DNA of 43,955 nt from Oscillospiraceae bacterium (GCA_029098185.1 JAQXNV010000023.1:1-43955); one strand, 5' to 3'; positions 1 to 7,884 are shown, counted from the stretch's first letter. The notes: generated from the sequence alone by a model not told the origin. Numbers and translations: made by a program.

Positions 1-493
1 TTACTCGTTCAACTCCTTCTTTATCATTACCTGTATAGGTTTCTGAATCATAAAAAGCGAGTATGCTTTCCGCATCTTGGTTCCAATTTGTAGTATCAAA
101 TGCTTGGAACCCCGTACCAGATTCACTATCATAAGCACTACTAATAGTATAACTTCCCATATTGATGGAACTATTGCCGGATAAGCGGAATTCGCCAACA
201 GTATAGTTATCAGTAATAACATGTGCATTGTTCGCAATGATAAACATGTCATTATCTGTGTTTTGCATGGTGTACTCACCACCATCAATGAACAGACCAA
301 ATTGTTCTTTACCCTCCGGTTGGTTTTCTGCGACTACAAAATCTGTTGGCTCTCCATTGTCATATGTTGCATAAATTTTATTTACTGTTGCTGGATCTGC
401 CGCCCAATCCGTCATGGGCACCAGCGTGCTCAGCATGACACAGCATAGGAACAGGCTGAGCAAACTAAACGTTCGTTTTACAAATTTTTGCAT
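1..493 (-). CDS. Secreted protein of unknown function, partial (C-terminus beyond left edge)
   Basis: Reading down from an ATG at 493, the frame stays open to base 1, so at least 164 residues are seen and the C-terminus is outside the window. The start is fixed by AAAGGAGG about 7 bases upstream. The first ~31 residues form a signal peptide: MQKFVKR, a hydrophobic run (LLSLFLCCVMLSTLV), then a likely cleavage after TDWAA. The mature part is rich in Asn, Thr, Asp and Tyr and looks extracellular; I recognise no domain. The gene is visibly AT-richer than genes further right. It shares its promoter and upstream element with the fibronectin-type-III protein downstream (773-1501), so the two are probably co-regulated. 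The function is unknown. Confidence 0.8.
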   Translation of the reverse strand, partial: MQKFVKRTFSLLSLFLCCVMLSTLVPMTDWAADPATVNKIYATYDNGEPTDFVVAENQPEGKEQFGLFIDGGEYTMQNTDNDMFIIANNAHVITDNYTVGEFRLSGNSSINMGSYTISSAYDSESGTGFQAFDTTNWNQDAESILAFYDSETYTGNDKEGVERV

Positions 494-624
494 AGAGATT
501 CCTCCTTTTCCCATTTGTGGGATATTTGCATAAAATTTTATTGCTATACAACCTTAGAATATCAAATTGCGCTAAATAATGCAAGAAAATTTCCGATTTG
601 TTATTGCCAAATTGGAAATTCTTC
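494..624 (-). promoter_or_regulatory. Promoter and upstream conserved element of the left-edge secreted protein
   Basis: On the minus strand, -35 TTGCAT (579-584) and -10 TATTCT (556-561) are separated by 17 bases, putting the start near 549 and leaving a ~55-base leader. Directly upstream of the -35 (585-623) lies an element nearly identical to the one at 1581-1619. It contains the dyad AATTTCC...GGAAATT with an inner ATTTG...CAAAT, which suggests a protein-binding site. The regulator is not identifiable. Confidence 0.65.
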
Positions 625-663
625 GATGTTCGAAATCAGGTGGACAACCGCCAATCCCTCCTG

Positions 664-709
664 CAAAAAAACGGCCCTCAATACGCAACAATCGCGTATC
701 AAGGGTCGT
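664..709 (-). terminator. Rho-independent terminator of the fibronectin-type-III protein gene
   Basis: On the minus strand a long imperfect stem (ACGACCCT..ATACGC paired with GCGTAT..AGGGCCGT, loop near GATTGTT) is followed directly by TTTTTTT. It lies about 60 bases after the stop of the 773-1501 gene and separates it from the left-edge gene, so the two are separate transcripts. Confidence 0.85.
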
Positions 710-772
710 CTGCGCAACAAATCCAGTCGGTTGTGTAACCGTGTTACACACGCTTCGGCGGATTGTGGATGG

Positions 773-1501
773 TTATTTCTTTGTTGTGGTGCTTGCAGCG
801 CTGCTCCATTTGCCTACGGCTTTCACCTTCTGGCCCAATTCATCGGTGTAATTCTTGTATGCACGAATTCTCACATAGTATTTTTTGCTGCCTTTCAGGC
901 TCTTGATGATGTAAGAGGTCTTGCTCTTGGAAACCTTCACGGTTTTCACCGATTTGAAGTTCTTGCTGGTGCTGTACTGAATTTCATATCCGCTGATGGA
1001 AGAACTCTTCTTCCAGGTGAGCTTTACTGCTTTGGAGGCTGCGGTTGCCTTCAGACTGCTTACCTTGCCAACTGTCGGCTTTTTCACCACATTAGTGGCA
1101 GAATTTGTAAACACGATGCCGGCTACAGTAAATTCATAGGCCTGATTGGCAGCAACTGGATCATCCCCTGCGTGATAGATTAACGTGGCCGCTACCCGAC
1201 CATCTCCCGGAACCGCTGCGATCTCAAGGGGATTTCTGCCCATATCATCCTTTGCCGTTGATTTGCTGCCGACATTGACAAGCTTATTGCCGTTTACAGA
1301 TTCCACCCAGAACTCCAAATCATTTAAATTGAAATCTCCCACAATGGTAGTCCCGTTTGTGACATTTTCGTAGGTTTTATCCCCGATACGAATCGTCAGA
1401 ACGGTTTTCAGCGCTGTCTCGGCAAATACTGGTACCGTTGCAAATACGCTTGCCAGACAGACACAGAGCGCCATGAGCAAACTCCCAAGTTTTTTCTTCA
1501 T
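773..1501 (-). CDS. Secreted fibronectin type III domain protein
   Basis: Encodes 242 residues. A classical signal peptide (MKKKLGS, hydrophobic stretch to about residue 24, cleavage near VFA-E) shows export. Residues ~30-135 form a beta-rich domain I do not recognise. Residues ~145-240 read as a fibronectin type III module (VSSLKATAASKAVKLTW, SGYEIQYSTS, YYVRIRAYK, KWSSAAS). The tail is Lys/Ser/Thr-rich, with no LPXTG or transmembrane anchor, so the protein is probably released or loosely wall-bound. The ATG at 1501 has GGAGG six bases upstream. It has its own promoter, which closely matches that of the neighbouring secreted protein. A role in adhesion or surface binding is inference from the domain only. 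Confidence 0.85.
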   Translation of the reverse strand: MKKKLGSLLMALCVCLASVFATVPVFAETALKTVLTIRIGDKTYENVTNGTTIVGDFNLNDLEFWVESVNGNKLVNVGSKSTAKDDMGRNPLEIAAVPGDGRVAATLIYHAGDDPVAANQAYEFTVAGIVFTNSATNVVKKPTVGKVSSLKATAASKAVKLTWKKSSSISGYEIQYSTSKNFKSVKTVKVSKSKTSYIIKSLKGSKKYYVRIRAYKNYTDELGQKVKAVGKWSSAASTTTKK

Positions 1502-1544
1502 GAAAAAACCTCCTTTTTCAATAAACAGAATTTTATTGTAATAT

Positions 1545-1620
1545 CAATATCATCATATCGAATTCCGACAAACAATACAAAGGAATTTCTGATTTATCAT
1601 TGACAAATTGGCAATTCTTT
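1545..1620 (-). promoter_or_regulatory. Promoter and upstream conserved element of the fibronectin-domain gene
   Basis: On the minus strand, -35 TTGTAT (1575-1580) and -10 TATGAT (1552-1557) are 17 bases apart. Bases 1581-1619 upstream align without gaps to 585-623 in front of the other secreted-protein gene; over 1589-1619 versus 593-623 I count 26 of 31 identical. Conservation extends through the -10 at the same spacing. Confidence 0.7.
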
Positions 1621-1771
1621 CTGTTTTCGCTAAAAAAGGGTTGACAAGAGTGCATTTTATCGTTCTTCTCTCCCCTAATCCCTTCGCCAAACCGTGCTAA
1701 CCCCGAACCAACACCGAACCAAGGAAGCATTCTCCCCCGATTTCCCGTGATTTTCGGAAAAATTCCCCGCA

Positions 1772-1820
1772 AAACGAAAAACAGCCGAAGGCCGCTCTAT
1801 TCTGCGACTTTCGGCTGTTT
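1772..1820 (-). terminator. Terminator of the tRNA operon
   Basis: On the minus strand AACAGCCGAA pairs with TTCGGCTGTT across a ~20-base loop and is followed by TTTTCGTTTT. It sits just after tRNA-Lys, the last gene of the tRNA cluster. Confidence 0.75.
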
Positions 1821-1825
1821 CACTT

Positions 1826-1901
1826 TGGTGATCCATCGGGGATTCGAACCCCGGACACCTTGATTAAAAGTCAAGTGCTCTGCCAACTGAGCTAATGGAT
1901 C
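1826..1901 (-). tRNA. tRNA-Lys (anticodon TTT)
   Basis: The acceptor stem GATCCAT pairs with ATGGATC, followed by A and an encoded CCA. The anticodon loop CTTTTAA gives TTT. The T-arm reads CGGGGTTCGAATCCCCG. Last gene of the five-tRNA cluster. Confidence 0.95.
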
Positions 1902-1938
1902 AAAAGGGGCTTCCGCCTGTGTTGCAAGCGGAAGGTTC

Positions 1939-2013
1939 TGGCTGGGCTAGCAGGATTTGAACCTGCGAATGACGGAGTCAAAGTCCGTTGCCTTACCGCT
2001 TGGCGATAGCCCA
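1939..2013 (-). tRNA. tRNA-Gln (anticodon TTG)
   Basis: The acceptor TGGGCTA pairs with TAGCCCA, with discriminator G and an encoded CCA. The anticodon loop ACTTTGA gives TTG. The T-arm contains GCAGGTTCGAATCCTGC. Fourth gene of the cluster. Confidence 0.95.
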
Positions 2014-2052
2014 TTAAGAAAATGATGCAGGCCCAATCTGCATCATTTTATG

Positions 2053-2130
2053 TGGGGTGGAAGATGGGATTCGAACCCACGGTCTCCAGTGCCACAAACT
2101 GGCGCTTTAACCAACTAAGCTACATCCACC
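2053..2130 (-). tRNA. tRNA-His (anticodon GTG)
   Basis: The anticodon stem CCAGT/ACTGG with loop TTGTGGC gives GTG. The gene encodes the extra 5-prime G opposite discriminator C expected for tRNA-His, and an encoded CCA. One T-T mismatch is seen in the acceptor stem at position 6. Confidence 0.93.
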
Positions 2131-2134
2131 ATAA

Positions 2135-2211
2135 TGGCGCGCTGAAAGGGACTCGAACCCCTGACCTACTGCTTAGAAGGCAGTTGCTCTATCCAGCTGA
2201 GCTATCAGCGC
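2135..2211 (-). tRNA. tRNA-Arg (anticodon TCT)
   Basis: The acceptor GCGCTGA pairs with TCAGCGC, with discriminator G and an encoded CCA. The anticodon loop CTTCTAA gives TCT. The D-arm GCTCAGCTGGATAGAGC is canonical. Confidence 0.95.
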
Positions 2212-2229
2212 AAATGGTATTTTCTTGAG

Positions 2230-2303
2230 TGGAGCGAGTGATGGGAATCGAACCCACGCGACCAGCTTGGAAGGCTGGAGTTCTACCATTGAACTACACT
2301 CGC
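2230..2303 (-). tRNA. tRNA-Gly (anticodon TCC)
   Basis: The acceptor GCGAGTG pairs with CACTCGC, with discriminator T and an encoded CCA. The anticodon loop CTTCCAA gives TCC. First gene of the cluster, about 20 bases after the predicted operon -10. Confidence 0.95.
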
Positions 2304-2323
2304 ACACATTTGCAACGTGATAT

Positions 2324-2353
2324 ATCTTAACACATCACACTGCAAATTGTCAA
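2324..2353 (-). promoter_or_regulatory. Sigma-A promoter of the tRNA operon
   Basis: On the minus strand, -35 TTGACA (2348-2353) and -10 TAAGAT (2324-2329) are spaced 18 bases apart. The predicted start near 2317 is about 14 bases ahead of tRNA-Gly. It would drive all five tRNAs. Confidence 0.8.
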
Positions 2354-2426
2354 TACCTTTTTCAAAGTTTTTTCGAATTTTTTGCGAAAAAACAGATTTT
2401 TTTCTGCGCCGATGCAAAACGCGCCA

Positions 2427-2443
2427 ATTGGGATCATCCCAAT
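2427..2443 (-). terminator. Hairpin after the clpE-like gene
   Basis: A perfect 8-bp inverted repeat (ATTGGGAT, one-base centre, ATCCCAAT) starts 16 bases after the clpE stop. The following sequence TGGCGCGTTTTGC has only four T, so it is a weak or incomplete intrinsic terminator. A further A/T-rich hairpin at about 2385-2410 may help. Confidence 0.4.
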
Positions 2444-2458
2444 GCTAGGATTCCCCGC

Positions 2459-4789
2459 TTATGCTAAACTATCCAGCCGGATGCCGTTATCGTCAGCCGT
2501 GACGGCAATGCCGGAAATATTCTTGTCGCAGTGATCCACGATGGTCGAGGCGATCCGATCCTCTACCTCCCTGCGGATCAGATTCCGCAGGTCACGGGCG
2601 CCGCTCTTGCCGCCGATGGCATGCTTTGCCAAATACTGGCAGGCTTTGTCATCAAAGGTAAATTTGATGCCCCGCTCCTCCATAGAATCGATATACTCGC
2701 TCATCATCAGGTAGGCGATCTTCTCAAAGTCCTCCTCAGTCAGGCTGCGGAAAATAATGACCTCATCAATGCGGCTGAGGAACTCCGGACGCAGGAACTC
2801 GGACAACGCCTTCATGGTCTTTTCTCTCGTCGCGTCAGCCTGGCTCTTCTCAAAGCCCAGGGCAGACTCTCTCCGGTCACTGCCGGCATTAGAAGTCATG
2901 ACGATGACGGTATTTTCAAAGTTGACATCACGGCCCTGTGCGTCGGTAATATGGCCCTCGTCGAGGATCTGAAGCAGGATATTCATCACGTCGGGATGGG
3001 CCTTCTCGATCTCGTCAAAGAGCAATACGGAGTACGGACGGCGACGGACCTTCTCCGTTACCTGGCCGGCCTCATCGTAGCCCACATAGCCCGGCGGAGA
3101 GCCGATGATCCGGGAAACCGAATGCTTCTCCATGAACTCGGACATATCGAGGCGGATAAGCGTTTCCGGCGTATCGAATAGCTCCTTGGACAGCACCTTG
3201 ACCAGCTCTGTCTTGCCAACACCGGTGGGGCCGACAAAGATGAAGGATGCCGGATGACGGCGGGGGCTGATCTGCACCTTGCTGCGGCGGATGGCGGCGG
3301 CAAGGGCTTTGACGGCCTCCTCCTGCCCGATGACCTTGGCGGACAAAACATCCTCCAGCGTGGACAGCTTTTTCAGCTCGCTCTCCTGGATCCGGCTTTC
3401 GGGGATCCCGGTCCACAGCTCGATAACGTGGGCCAGGTCCTCTACCGTCACCTCTGCGCCCAGGGCAGCAGGCGCCAGCTCCTCGGCCTTTTTCTCCAGC
3501 CGGGCAATGTCTGTGCGAAGCTGTGCCAGCTTTTCATAATCCGGCTGCTCTACGTCTTCGCCGCTGAGGACCTGCTCCTCCTGCTTCATCTGCTCAATGG
3601 ACTCCATGGTGTTGTCATACTCGGCCATGTCGGTATTCCGCAATGCGGCACAGGCGCAGGCTTCATCCATCAGGTCGATGGCCTTATCCGGCAGGAACCG
3701 GTCGGTGATATACCGCTCGGACAGCACCACAGCACGGCGCAGGAGATCGTCGCTGAGACGTACCCGGTGGAAGTTCTCATAGTAGGATTTAATGCCCTTG
3801 AGCACATCCCAGGACTCATCAATAGACGGCTCTACTACCGTAACCGGCTGGAACCGCCGCTCCAGGGCAGAATCCTTCTCGATGTACTTTCTATACTCGG
3901 TGAAGGTTGTGGCGCCTACCACCTGGATCTCTCCGCGGGACAAGGCCGGCTTCATGATATTAGCGGCGTTCATAGAGCCTTCGGCGTCGCCGGTACCAAC
4001 GAGATTATGCACCTCGTCGATGAACAGGATCACGTTGCCGTCCTCTTTCACCTCGTCCAAAAGGCCCTTGATCCGTGCTTCGAACTGGCCCCGGAACTGG
4101 GTGCCGGCCACCAGGGCCGTCAGATCCAGCAGATGGATCTCCTTTTTCTTCAGCCGTGCGGGCACATCGCCGTTGGCAATGCGGATGGCAAGGCCCTCGG
4201 CAATGGCCGTCTTACCGACGCCCGGCTCACCGATAAGACAGGGGTTGTTCTTCGTTCTGCGGGAGAGGATCTGGATGACACGGGAGATCTCTTTCTCCCG
4301 GCCCACGATATTGTCGATCTCTCCCCGCTGGGCTTTGGCCGTCAAATTGTAGCAGTACAGATCGAGATTCTTCCGCTTTTTCTTTTTGCGGCTGGATCTG
4401 CCCTGCTTTTTCCCGGTCTCCTCCCCGGTCTGCTCCCCGTTGCCGGGAAAAATATTCTGCAAAAAGGATGGAAACGTCGCGGCGCCGCCCGGCGTAAAGG
4501 AATCGTCGTCGTCCACATCGTCATCGTCATCCTCCCGCTGGGCCGCATTGCTCAGCGCCTGCAGATCGGTGGACTCCAATCCGGACAGGTCCATCAGATT
4601 GGCCATTTCCGTCTCCATGGATTCCATCATTTCTTCCGAGATGCCCATTTTTTCCATCAGATCATTGACCGGCTTAATGCCCAATTCCCGCGCGCAGGTA
4701 ATACAGTAGCCTTGGGCCTTGCTCGGATCATTGGACTGAGACACAAACACGACTGCCGGTCGCTGGTGACATCTTGAACACATCATCAT
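2459..4789 (-). CDS. clpE: ClpE-type AAA+ unfoldase (Clp ATPase with N-terminal zinc finger)
   Basis: A Clp/Hsp100 ATPase that unfolds proteins for the ClpP protease in the cytosol. From the ATG at 4789 it has 776 residues. Instead of ClpC-type N repeats it starts with a treble-clef zinc finger (C4-x2-C7, C29-x2-C32), the mark of ClpE. A linker follows with a run of Asp (~86-96) and a run of Lys/Arg (~127-140). D1 has Walker A GEPGVGKT (~187) and Walker B VILFIDE; a short middle domain follows; D2 has GPTGVGKT and VLLFDE. An LGF tripeptide in ALGFEKSQ matches the ClpP-docking loop. The ORF extends 15 codons upstream, but the zinc finger and GGAG 15 bases before 4789 favour this start. ClpC is the alternative name. 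It lies downstream of the cvpA-like gene. Confidence 0.88.
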   Translation of the reverse strand: MMMCSRCHQRPAVVFVSQSNDPSKAQGYCITCARELGIKPVNDLMEKMGISEEMMESMETEMANLMDLSGLESTDLQALSNAAQREDDDDDVDDDDSFTPGGAATFPSFLQNIFPGNGEQTGEETGKKQGRSSRKKKKRKNLDLYCYNLTAKAQRGEIDNIVGREKEISRVIQILSRRTKNNPCLIGEPGVGKTAIAEGLAIRIANGDVPARLKKKEIHLLDLTALVAGTQFRGQFEARIKGLLDEVKEDGNVILFIDEVHNLVGTGDAEGSMNAANIMKPALSRGEIQVVGATTFTEYRKYIEKDSALERRFQPVTVVEPSIDESWDVLKGIKSYYENFHRVRLSDDLLRRAVVLSERYITDRFLPDKAIDLMDEACACAALRNTDMAEYDNTMESIEQMKQEEQVLSGEDVEQPDYEKLAQLRTDIARLEKKAEELAPAALGAEVTVEDLAHVIELWTGIPESRIQESELKKLSTLEDVLSAKVIGQEEAVKALAAAIRRSKVQISPRRHPASFIFVGPTGVGKTELVKVLSKELFDTPETLIRLDMSEFMEKHSVSRIIGSPPGYVGYDEAGQVTEKVRRRPYSVLLFDEIEKAHPDVMNILLQILDEGHITDAQGRDVNFENTVIVMTSNAGSDRRESALGFEKSQADATREKTMKALSEFLRPEFLSRIDEVIIFRSLTEEDFEKIAYLMMSEYIDSMEERGIKFTFDDKACQYLAKHAIGGKSGARDLRNLIRREVEDRIASTIVDHCDKNISGIAVTADDNGIRLDSLA

Positions 4790-4873
4790 AGTTATTTTTC
4801 TTTTCTCCGCTACCGCTGCGGATAAAGCTGTCATATTCCTGCGGTTGATTTCGGAATACGCCTTTTATCTGCT

Positions 4874-4903
4874 CACGGGGACCTATTGTCTCCGTGTTTT
4901 TTT
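4874..4903 (+). terminator. Plus-strand intrinsic terminator between the cvpA-like and clpE-like genes
   Basis: CACGGGGAC pairs with GTCTCCGTG (one G-U pair in plus-strand RNA) and is followed by seven T. No gene on the plus strand feeds it; it lies in the leader of minus-strand clpE. Read as minus-strand RNA the G-U pair becomes an A-C mismatch and there is no U tract. Its likely effect is to stop antisense transcription. Confidence 0.6.
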
Positions 4904-4938
4904 CATGAAAACGCCAAAAGAAGCGCCGTCGCAGACTG

Positions 4939-5619
4939 CTAGGACAGCCATGCGACAAAGGGGTTGATCCCCGATAATGTCCGGAACAGATACGAGCCGT
5001 CCACGGCTGTTTTGAGCCACTGGCCGGAACCGCTCCACAAGGGCAGGAGCGCCGTCGTCAGGATGCACAGCAGCCAGACAATCAAGAGGCCCTTGCACAT
5101 TCCCAAAAGGAAGCCCAGCAGTCCGTTGACCTGGCGCAAGACCGGCACATGGGTCACGCGATCCAATAGCCGGAGCAGCAGGCGGACGATGAGCAGGAAC
5201 ACCAAAAACAGCACGATGGTCAGCAGCACCATGAGCAGATTGGTGACCGCCGGCTCCAGTACCTTTACGACCACACCGGCCACCTTGCCGGAGGAGGCAC
5301 TGAGCAGAGTTTCCAGCCCTTTTGTCCCGCCGGCAAAATCCAGCACCGGCTGTAAATAGCTGGGCAGGGCGGTGGCGATCCCTTCCGCTGTAGAAGCGCC
5401 GCTGTCGGCCAGGGCATTGGTGACCGCATCGGTCAATAACGCTCGCCCCCAGGTATCGTAGAGCCAATCACTCAGGAACCGGCCAACGGTCAGCGCCGCG
5501 ATCAAGGCGGCAATGGCGCCGATGAGTCCCATCAGCGATCGAAAAAAGCCCTTGCGCAGTCCCAGCAGCGCAAACAGCACCACAATGGCAACTACGACGG
5601 CATCCAGTAAAATTGACAC
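4939..5619 (-). CDS. CvpA family membrane protein
   Basis: Encodes 226 residues starting at GTG 5619, with AGGAGG seven bases upstream. It has about four hydrophobic segments: ~5-22 (DAVVVAIVVLFALLGL), ~30-48, ~115-145 and ~165-190. The N-terminal pattern, a hydrophobic stretch then GLRKGFFRSLMGLIG, is typical of the CvpA (colicin V production) family of small inner-membrane proteins. The biochemical role of this family is unsettled; links to septation, envelope stress and purF regulation are known from other bacteria. It has its own promoter and is followed after ~150 bases by clpE. Confidence 0.82.
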   Translation of the reverse strand: MSILLDAVVVAIVVLFALLGLRKGFFRSLMGLIGAIAALIAALTVGRFLSDWLYDTWGRALLTDAVTNALADSGASTAEGIATALPSYLQPVLDFAGGTKGLETLLSASSGKVAGVVVKVLEPAVTNLLMVLLTIVLFLVFLLIVRLLLRLLDRVTHVPVLRQVNGLLGFLLGMCKGLLIVWLLCILTTALLPLWSGSGQWLKTAVDGSYLFRTLSGINPFVAWLS

Positions 5620-5674
5620 AACTGCCTCCTTTGTTCCGGAAATCGGCCGCTGTTTTTACAGCGACTTAATTTAG

Positions 5675-5703
5675 AATATAGCACAAAGCCTGTGAAAACG
5701 CAA
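5675..5703 (-). promoter_or_regulatory. Sigma-A promoter of the cvpA-like gene
   Basis: On the minus strand, -35 TTGCGT (5698-5703) and -10 TATATT (5675-5680) are 17 bases apart. It lies directly after the stop of the DUF5711-like gene. The leader contains a small hairpin (CGCTGT-AAA-ACAGCG, about 5649-5663) without a U tract. Confidence 0.65.
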
Positions 5704-5710
5704 GACCGCC

Positions 5711-7126
5711 TTAATAGTCGACATACTGGATCTCGCTGATGCCCAGAAGATAGGCGGAGCTTTCATCGGCCAGGGCAATGGCCTTGATGTCATTGGAAAC
5801 TTCCTCGACATGGAAAGCACTCTGGCTCTCGCCCTCCTGGCCATGGAAGTTCCGCACAGCGTTCACCGAGTAAGAGGACATGGCTTCATCGGTCAGCACC
5901 GCCATGGTGTCGCCATAGAGGGAAACATCCAGCACCGTGCCCGTGACCGGCTGGGAAGCCACCTCCTCGGCCTTGCTGTTGATGAGCGTCAGCTTGCTGG
6001 CAGTGGCACTGTCATAAGGCGACAGGCCCACCAGGATCTGGCCGCCGCTAAAATCATAGCCGGAGAGCTTTTTGTCCTCATAGACATATTCGGTCTTTTC
6101 GCCGCTTTCATTGACGCTGACGACGCGGTCATCTCCTACAGCCAACGCTCTGCCGTCGCAGTATTCTACGGCCATCAGCAGCGTATCGGGACATTCGGAA
6201 ATGGTCAATGGCGTTTCACTGCGGAAATCGAACAGATAGACCTCAGAAACAAGGGCGCCCTCGTTGGCTGTAACGCCGATGACCGCCGCACGGCTGCCAT
6301 CTGCACTGAGGGAAATATCGGAGACATAACAATTGGAGAAGCTGTATTTATATTGGACAGAGCCGTCCTCCAAATACACCGATAACTGGGATGGATACCC
6401 CTTTGTTTCCGTTACCAGGGCATAGCGGCCATTTTCCGCCACATCGGCCGCCATCAGCACGTTTTCCGCTTCCTCGCTGCGGACAGTCTCCTTTTGGTTG
6501 TCGATGCGGAAGCCGTTGCTGCCCACATTGTACACCATGAGATTGTCGCCGCTGAGCTTTGTGATGGGATGGTAAAAGCCGTGGCTTCGCTCAAAGACCG
6601 GTTTGGCCTTCTGGTTGAGCCGTACCACAGACGTATCGCTGATGTAGACCACTTCTTTATTGATGGTGAAAAAGTTGCCGCTGGTCACGCTGGTACCGCT
6701 GATGGATACAGGGAAGCCCTCACTTTTTTCCAGATCATTGGCCACCAGAGCGCTGGCGTTATTCTCATAGCTGGAGCTGCCTGTATTGGGCACTGCCAGC
6801 CAGATGATGAGTCCAATGGCCAGGGCCGTGATCACCGCAATGATAATATAGGTATTGCGCCGCTTCTTCCGGGCGATCTCATCGCTGGGCCGAAGGGGTG
6901 GGGCCTTTTCCCCCTCGTCGGGATCATTTTCGCCGTCCTCATCCCGGCTCATGCCGTACTTTTTCATGAGCGTTTCATCAGAGACAAGGTGCTTTTCCTC
7001 CAAGCGCTTTTCCCTTTTCGGCTGTTCCGGCAGCGCTTTGGGGTCCTGCGGCGCGCCGGCTGACGATGATTTTTCTTTGCCGGCGCGCAGGTGACGCCCA
7101 CTGTTTTTATTCGGATCTTTTGCCAT
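5711..7126 (-). CDS. DUF5711-like membrane-anchored beta-propeller protein
   Basis: Encodes 471 residues from the ATG at 7126, chosen for GGAGG eight bases upstream; the frame is open further up inside truA. Residues 1-~90 are a charged cytoplasmic region (Lys/Glu/Asp-rich). One transmembrane helix follows (TYIIIAVITALAIGLIIWLA, ~91-111). The outer ~350 residues consist of repeated short beta-strand units (for example SGDNLMVYNVGSNG, NGRYALVTETKGYPSQ, DGSRAAVIGVTANEG), which read as WD40/PQQ-like propeller blades. This architecture matches DUF5711 proteins of Clostridia, whose function is unknown. The gene overlaps truA by 20 bases and is the last of the ecf-truA run. Confidence 0.75.
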   Translation of the reverse strand: MAKDPNKNSGRHLRAGKEKSSSAGAPQDPKALPEQPKREKRLEEKHLVSDETLMKKYGMSRDEDGENDPDEGEKAPPLRPSDEIARKKRRNTYIIIAVITALAIGLIIWLAVPNTGSSSYENNASALVANDLEKSEGFPVSISGTSVTSGNFFTINKEVVYISDTSVVRLNQKAKPVFERSHGFYHPITKLSGDNLMVYNVGSNGFRIDNQKETVRSEEAENVLMAADVAENGRYALVTETKGYPSQLSVYLEDGSVQYKYSFSNCYVSDISLSADGSRAAVIGVTANEGALVSEVYLFDFRSETPLTISECPDTLLMAVEYCDGRALAVGDDRVVSVNESGEKTEYVYEDKKLSGYDFSGGQILVGLSPYDSATASKLTLINSKAEEVASQPVTGTVLDVSLYGDTMAVLTDEAMSSYSVNAVRNFHGQEGESQSAFHVEEVSNDIKAIALADESSAYLLGISEIQYVDY

Positions 7127-7874
7127 GTTCTTCTCCTCCATAAAACACACGATTGAGATACAATCCCCAGGGCGGCGCCGTGGGACCGGACGCTTTCCGA
7201 TCTTTCGCTTCCAGGATCTTTGGGATGTCCTCCGGCGCAAATTTTCCCTGGGCTACCCGCAGCAGCGTTCCTACCATGATGCGGACCATATTATATAAAA
7301 ACCCATCGGCCGCCACAGTGAAAATGACCATATTCCCCTCCCGGGTGACCGCTGACCGTGTGACGTTTCGGACCAGATCGCCCTTTCCCCGGCTGTCCAG
7401 GGTGCAGAAGGACGTAAAGTCATGGCTGCCAAGATAATAGTGCGCCGCTTCATTGAGCAGCGTTTCGTCCAGCGGATACCAATAGTGGAGCAAATAGCCG
7501 TCGCCAAACGGATCCCGGACAGGATGATTCCAGATCTTGTAGATATATTCTTTGCCGGTGCAGGAGTATCGAGCGTGAAAGTCCATAGGCACCTCCCGGC
7601 AGGAAAATACGGCAATATCCGGCGGCAGGAAGTGGTTCAGCGCCCGTACCAGCCGTTCACAGGGGATGGTATGCTCCGTTTTCAGGCTGACGCAGTAATC
7701 CAGGGCGTGGACGCCCGAATCTGTCCGGCTGCAGCCTTTGATGTCCGGACAGTGGCCCAGCACCTTTTTGAGCGCATCCTGAAAGACCTCCTGGACCGCC
7801 ACAGCGTTTTCCTGGACCTGCCAGCCGTGGTAGTGCTTGCCGTCATAGCTTAATCTCAGTTGTAAATTTCTCAT
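7107..7874 (-). CDS. truA: tRNA pseudouridine(38-40) synthase TruA
   Basis: Converts uridines 38-40 in the anticodon arm of tRNAs to pseudouridine. It has 255 residues, normal for the family. The catalytic Asp is D52 in CSRTDSGVHALDY. The conserved Tyr-containing segment (KEYIYKIWNHP) and the C-terminal SGPTAPPWGLYL motif are present. The start is taken at ATG 7874 with GGAG seven bases upstream; an adjacent in-frame GTG at 7877 is too close to the ribosome site. It follows ecfT by about ten bases and overlaps the DUF5711-like gene. The ecfA1-ecfA2-ecfT-truA order is common in Firmicutes, normally behind ribosomal protein genes, which are not next to it here. Confidence 0.95.
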   Translation of the reverse strand: MRNLQLRLSYDGKHYHGWQVQENAVAVQEVFQDALKKVLGHCPDIKGCSRTDSGVHALDYCVSLKTEHTIPCERLVRALNHFLPPDIAVFSCREVPMDFHARYSCTGKEYIYKIWNHPVRDPFGDGYLLHYWYPLDETLLNEAAHYYLGSHDFTSFCTLDSRGKGDLVRNVTRSAVTREGNMVIFTVAADGFLYNMVRIMVGTLLRVAQGKFAPEDIPKILEAKDRKASGPTAPPWGLYLNRVFYGGEEHGKRSE

Positions 7875-7884
7875 CACGATCTCC

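Larger units (their letters stand above)
1502..1825. other. Gene-free interval: promoter module, no coding signal, then tRNA terminator
   Basis: No gene is supported here. The left third holds the minus-strand promoter and upstream element of the fibronectin-domain gene (1552-1619). The middle (about 1625-1770) shows nothing convincing: a TTGACA at about 1641 on the plus strand has no matching -10 and no gene after it. The right end holds the terminator of the tRNA operon. Confidence 0.7.

Noticed and set aside
1638-1670. TTGACA resembling a plus-strand promoter
   Set aside because: No -10 at the right distance and no gene downstream on that strand.
3254-4777. 507-codon plus-strand open frame opposite clpE
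   Set aside because: It is antisense to a clearly conserved ATPase gene, has no ribosome site, and its composition is that of an antisense frame.
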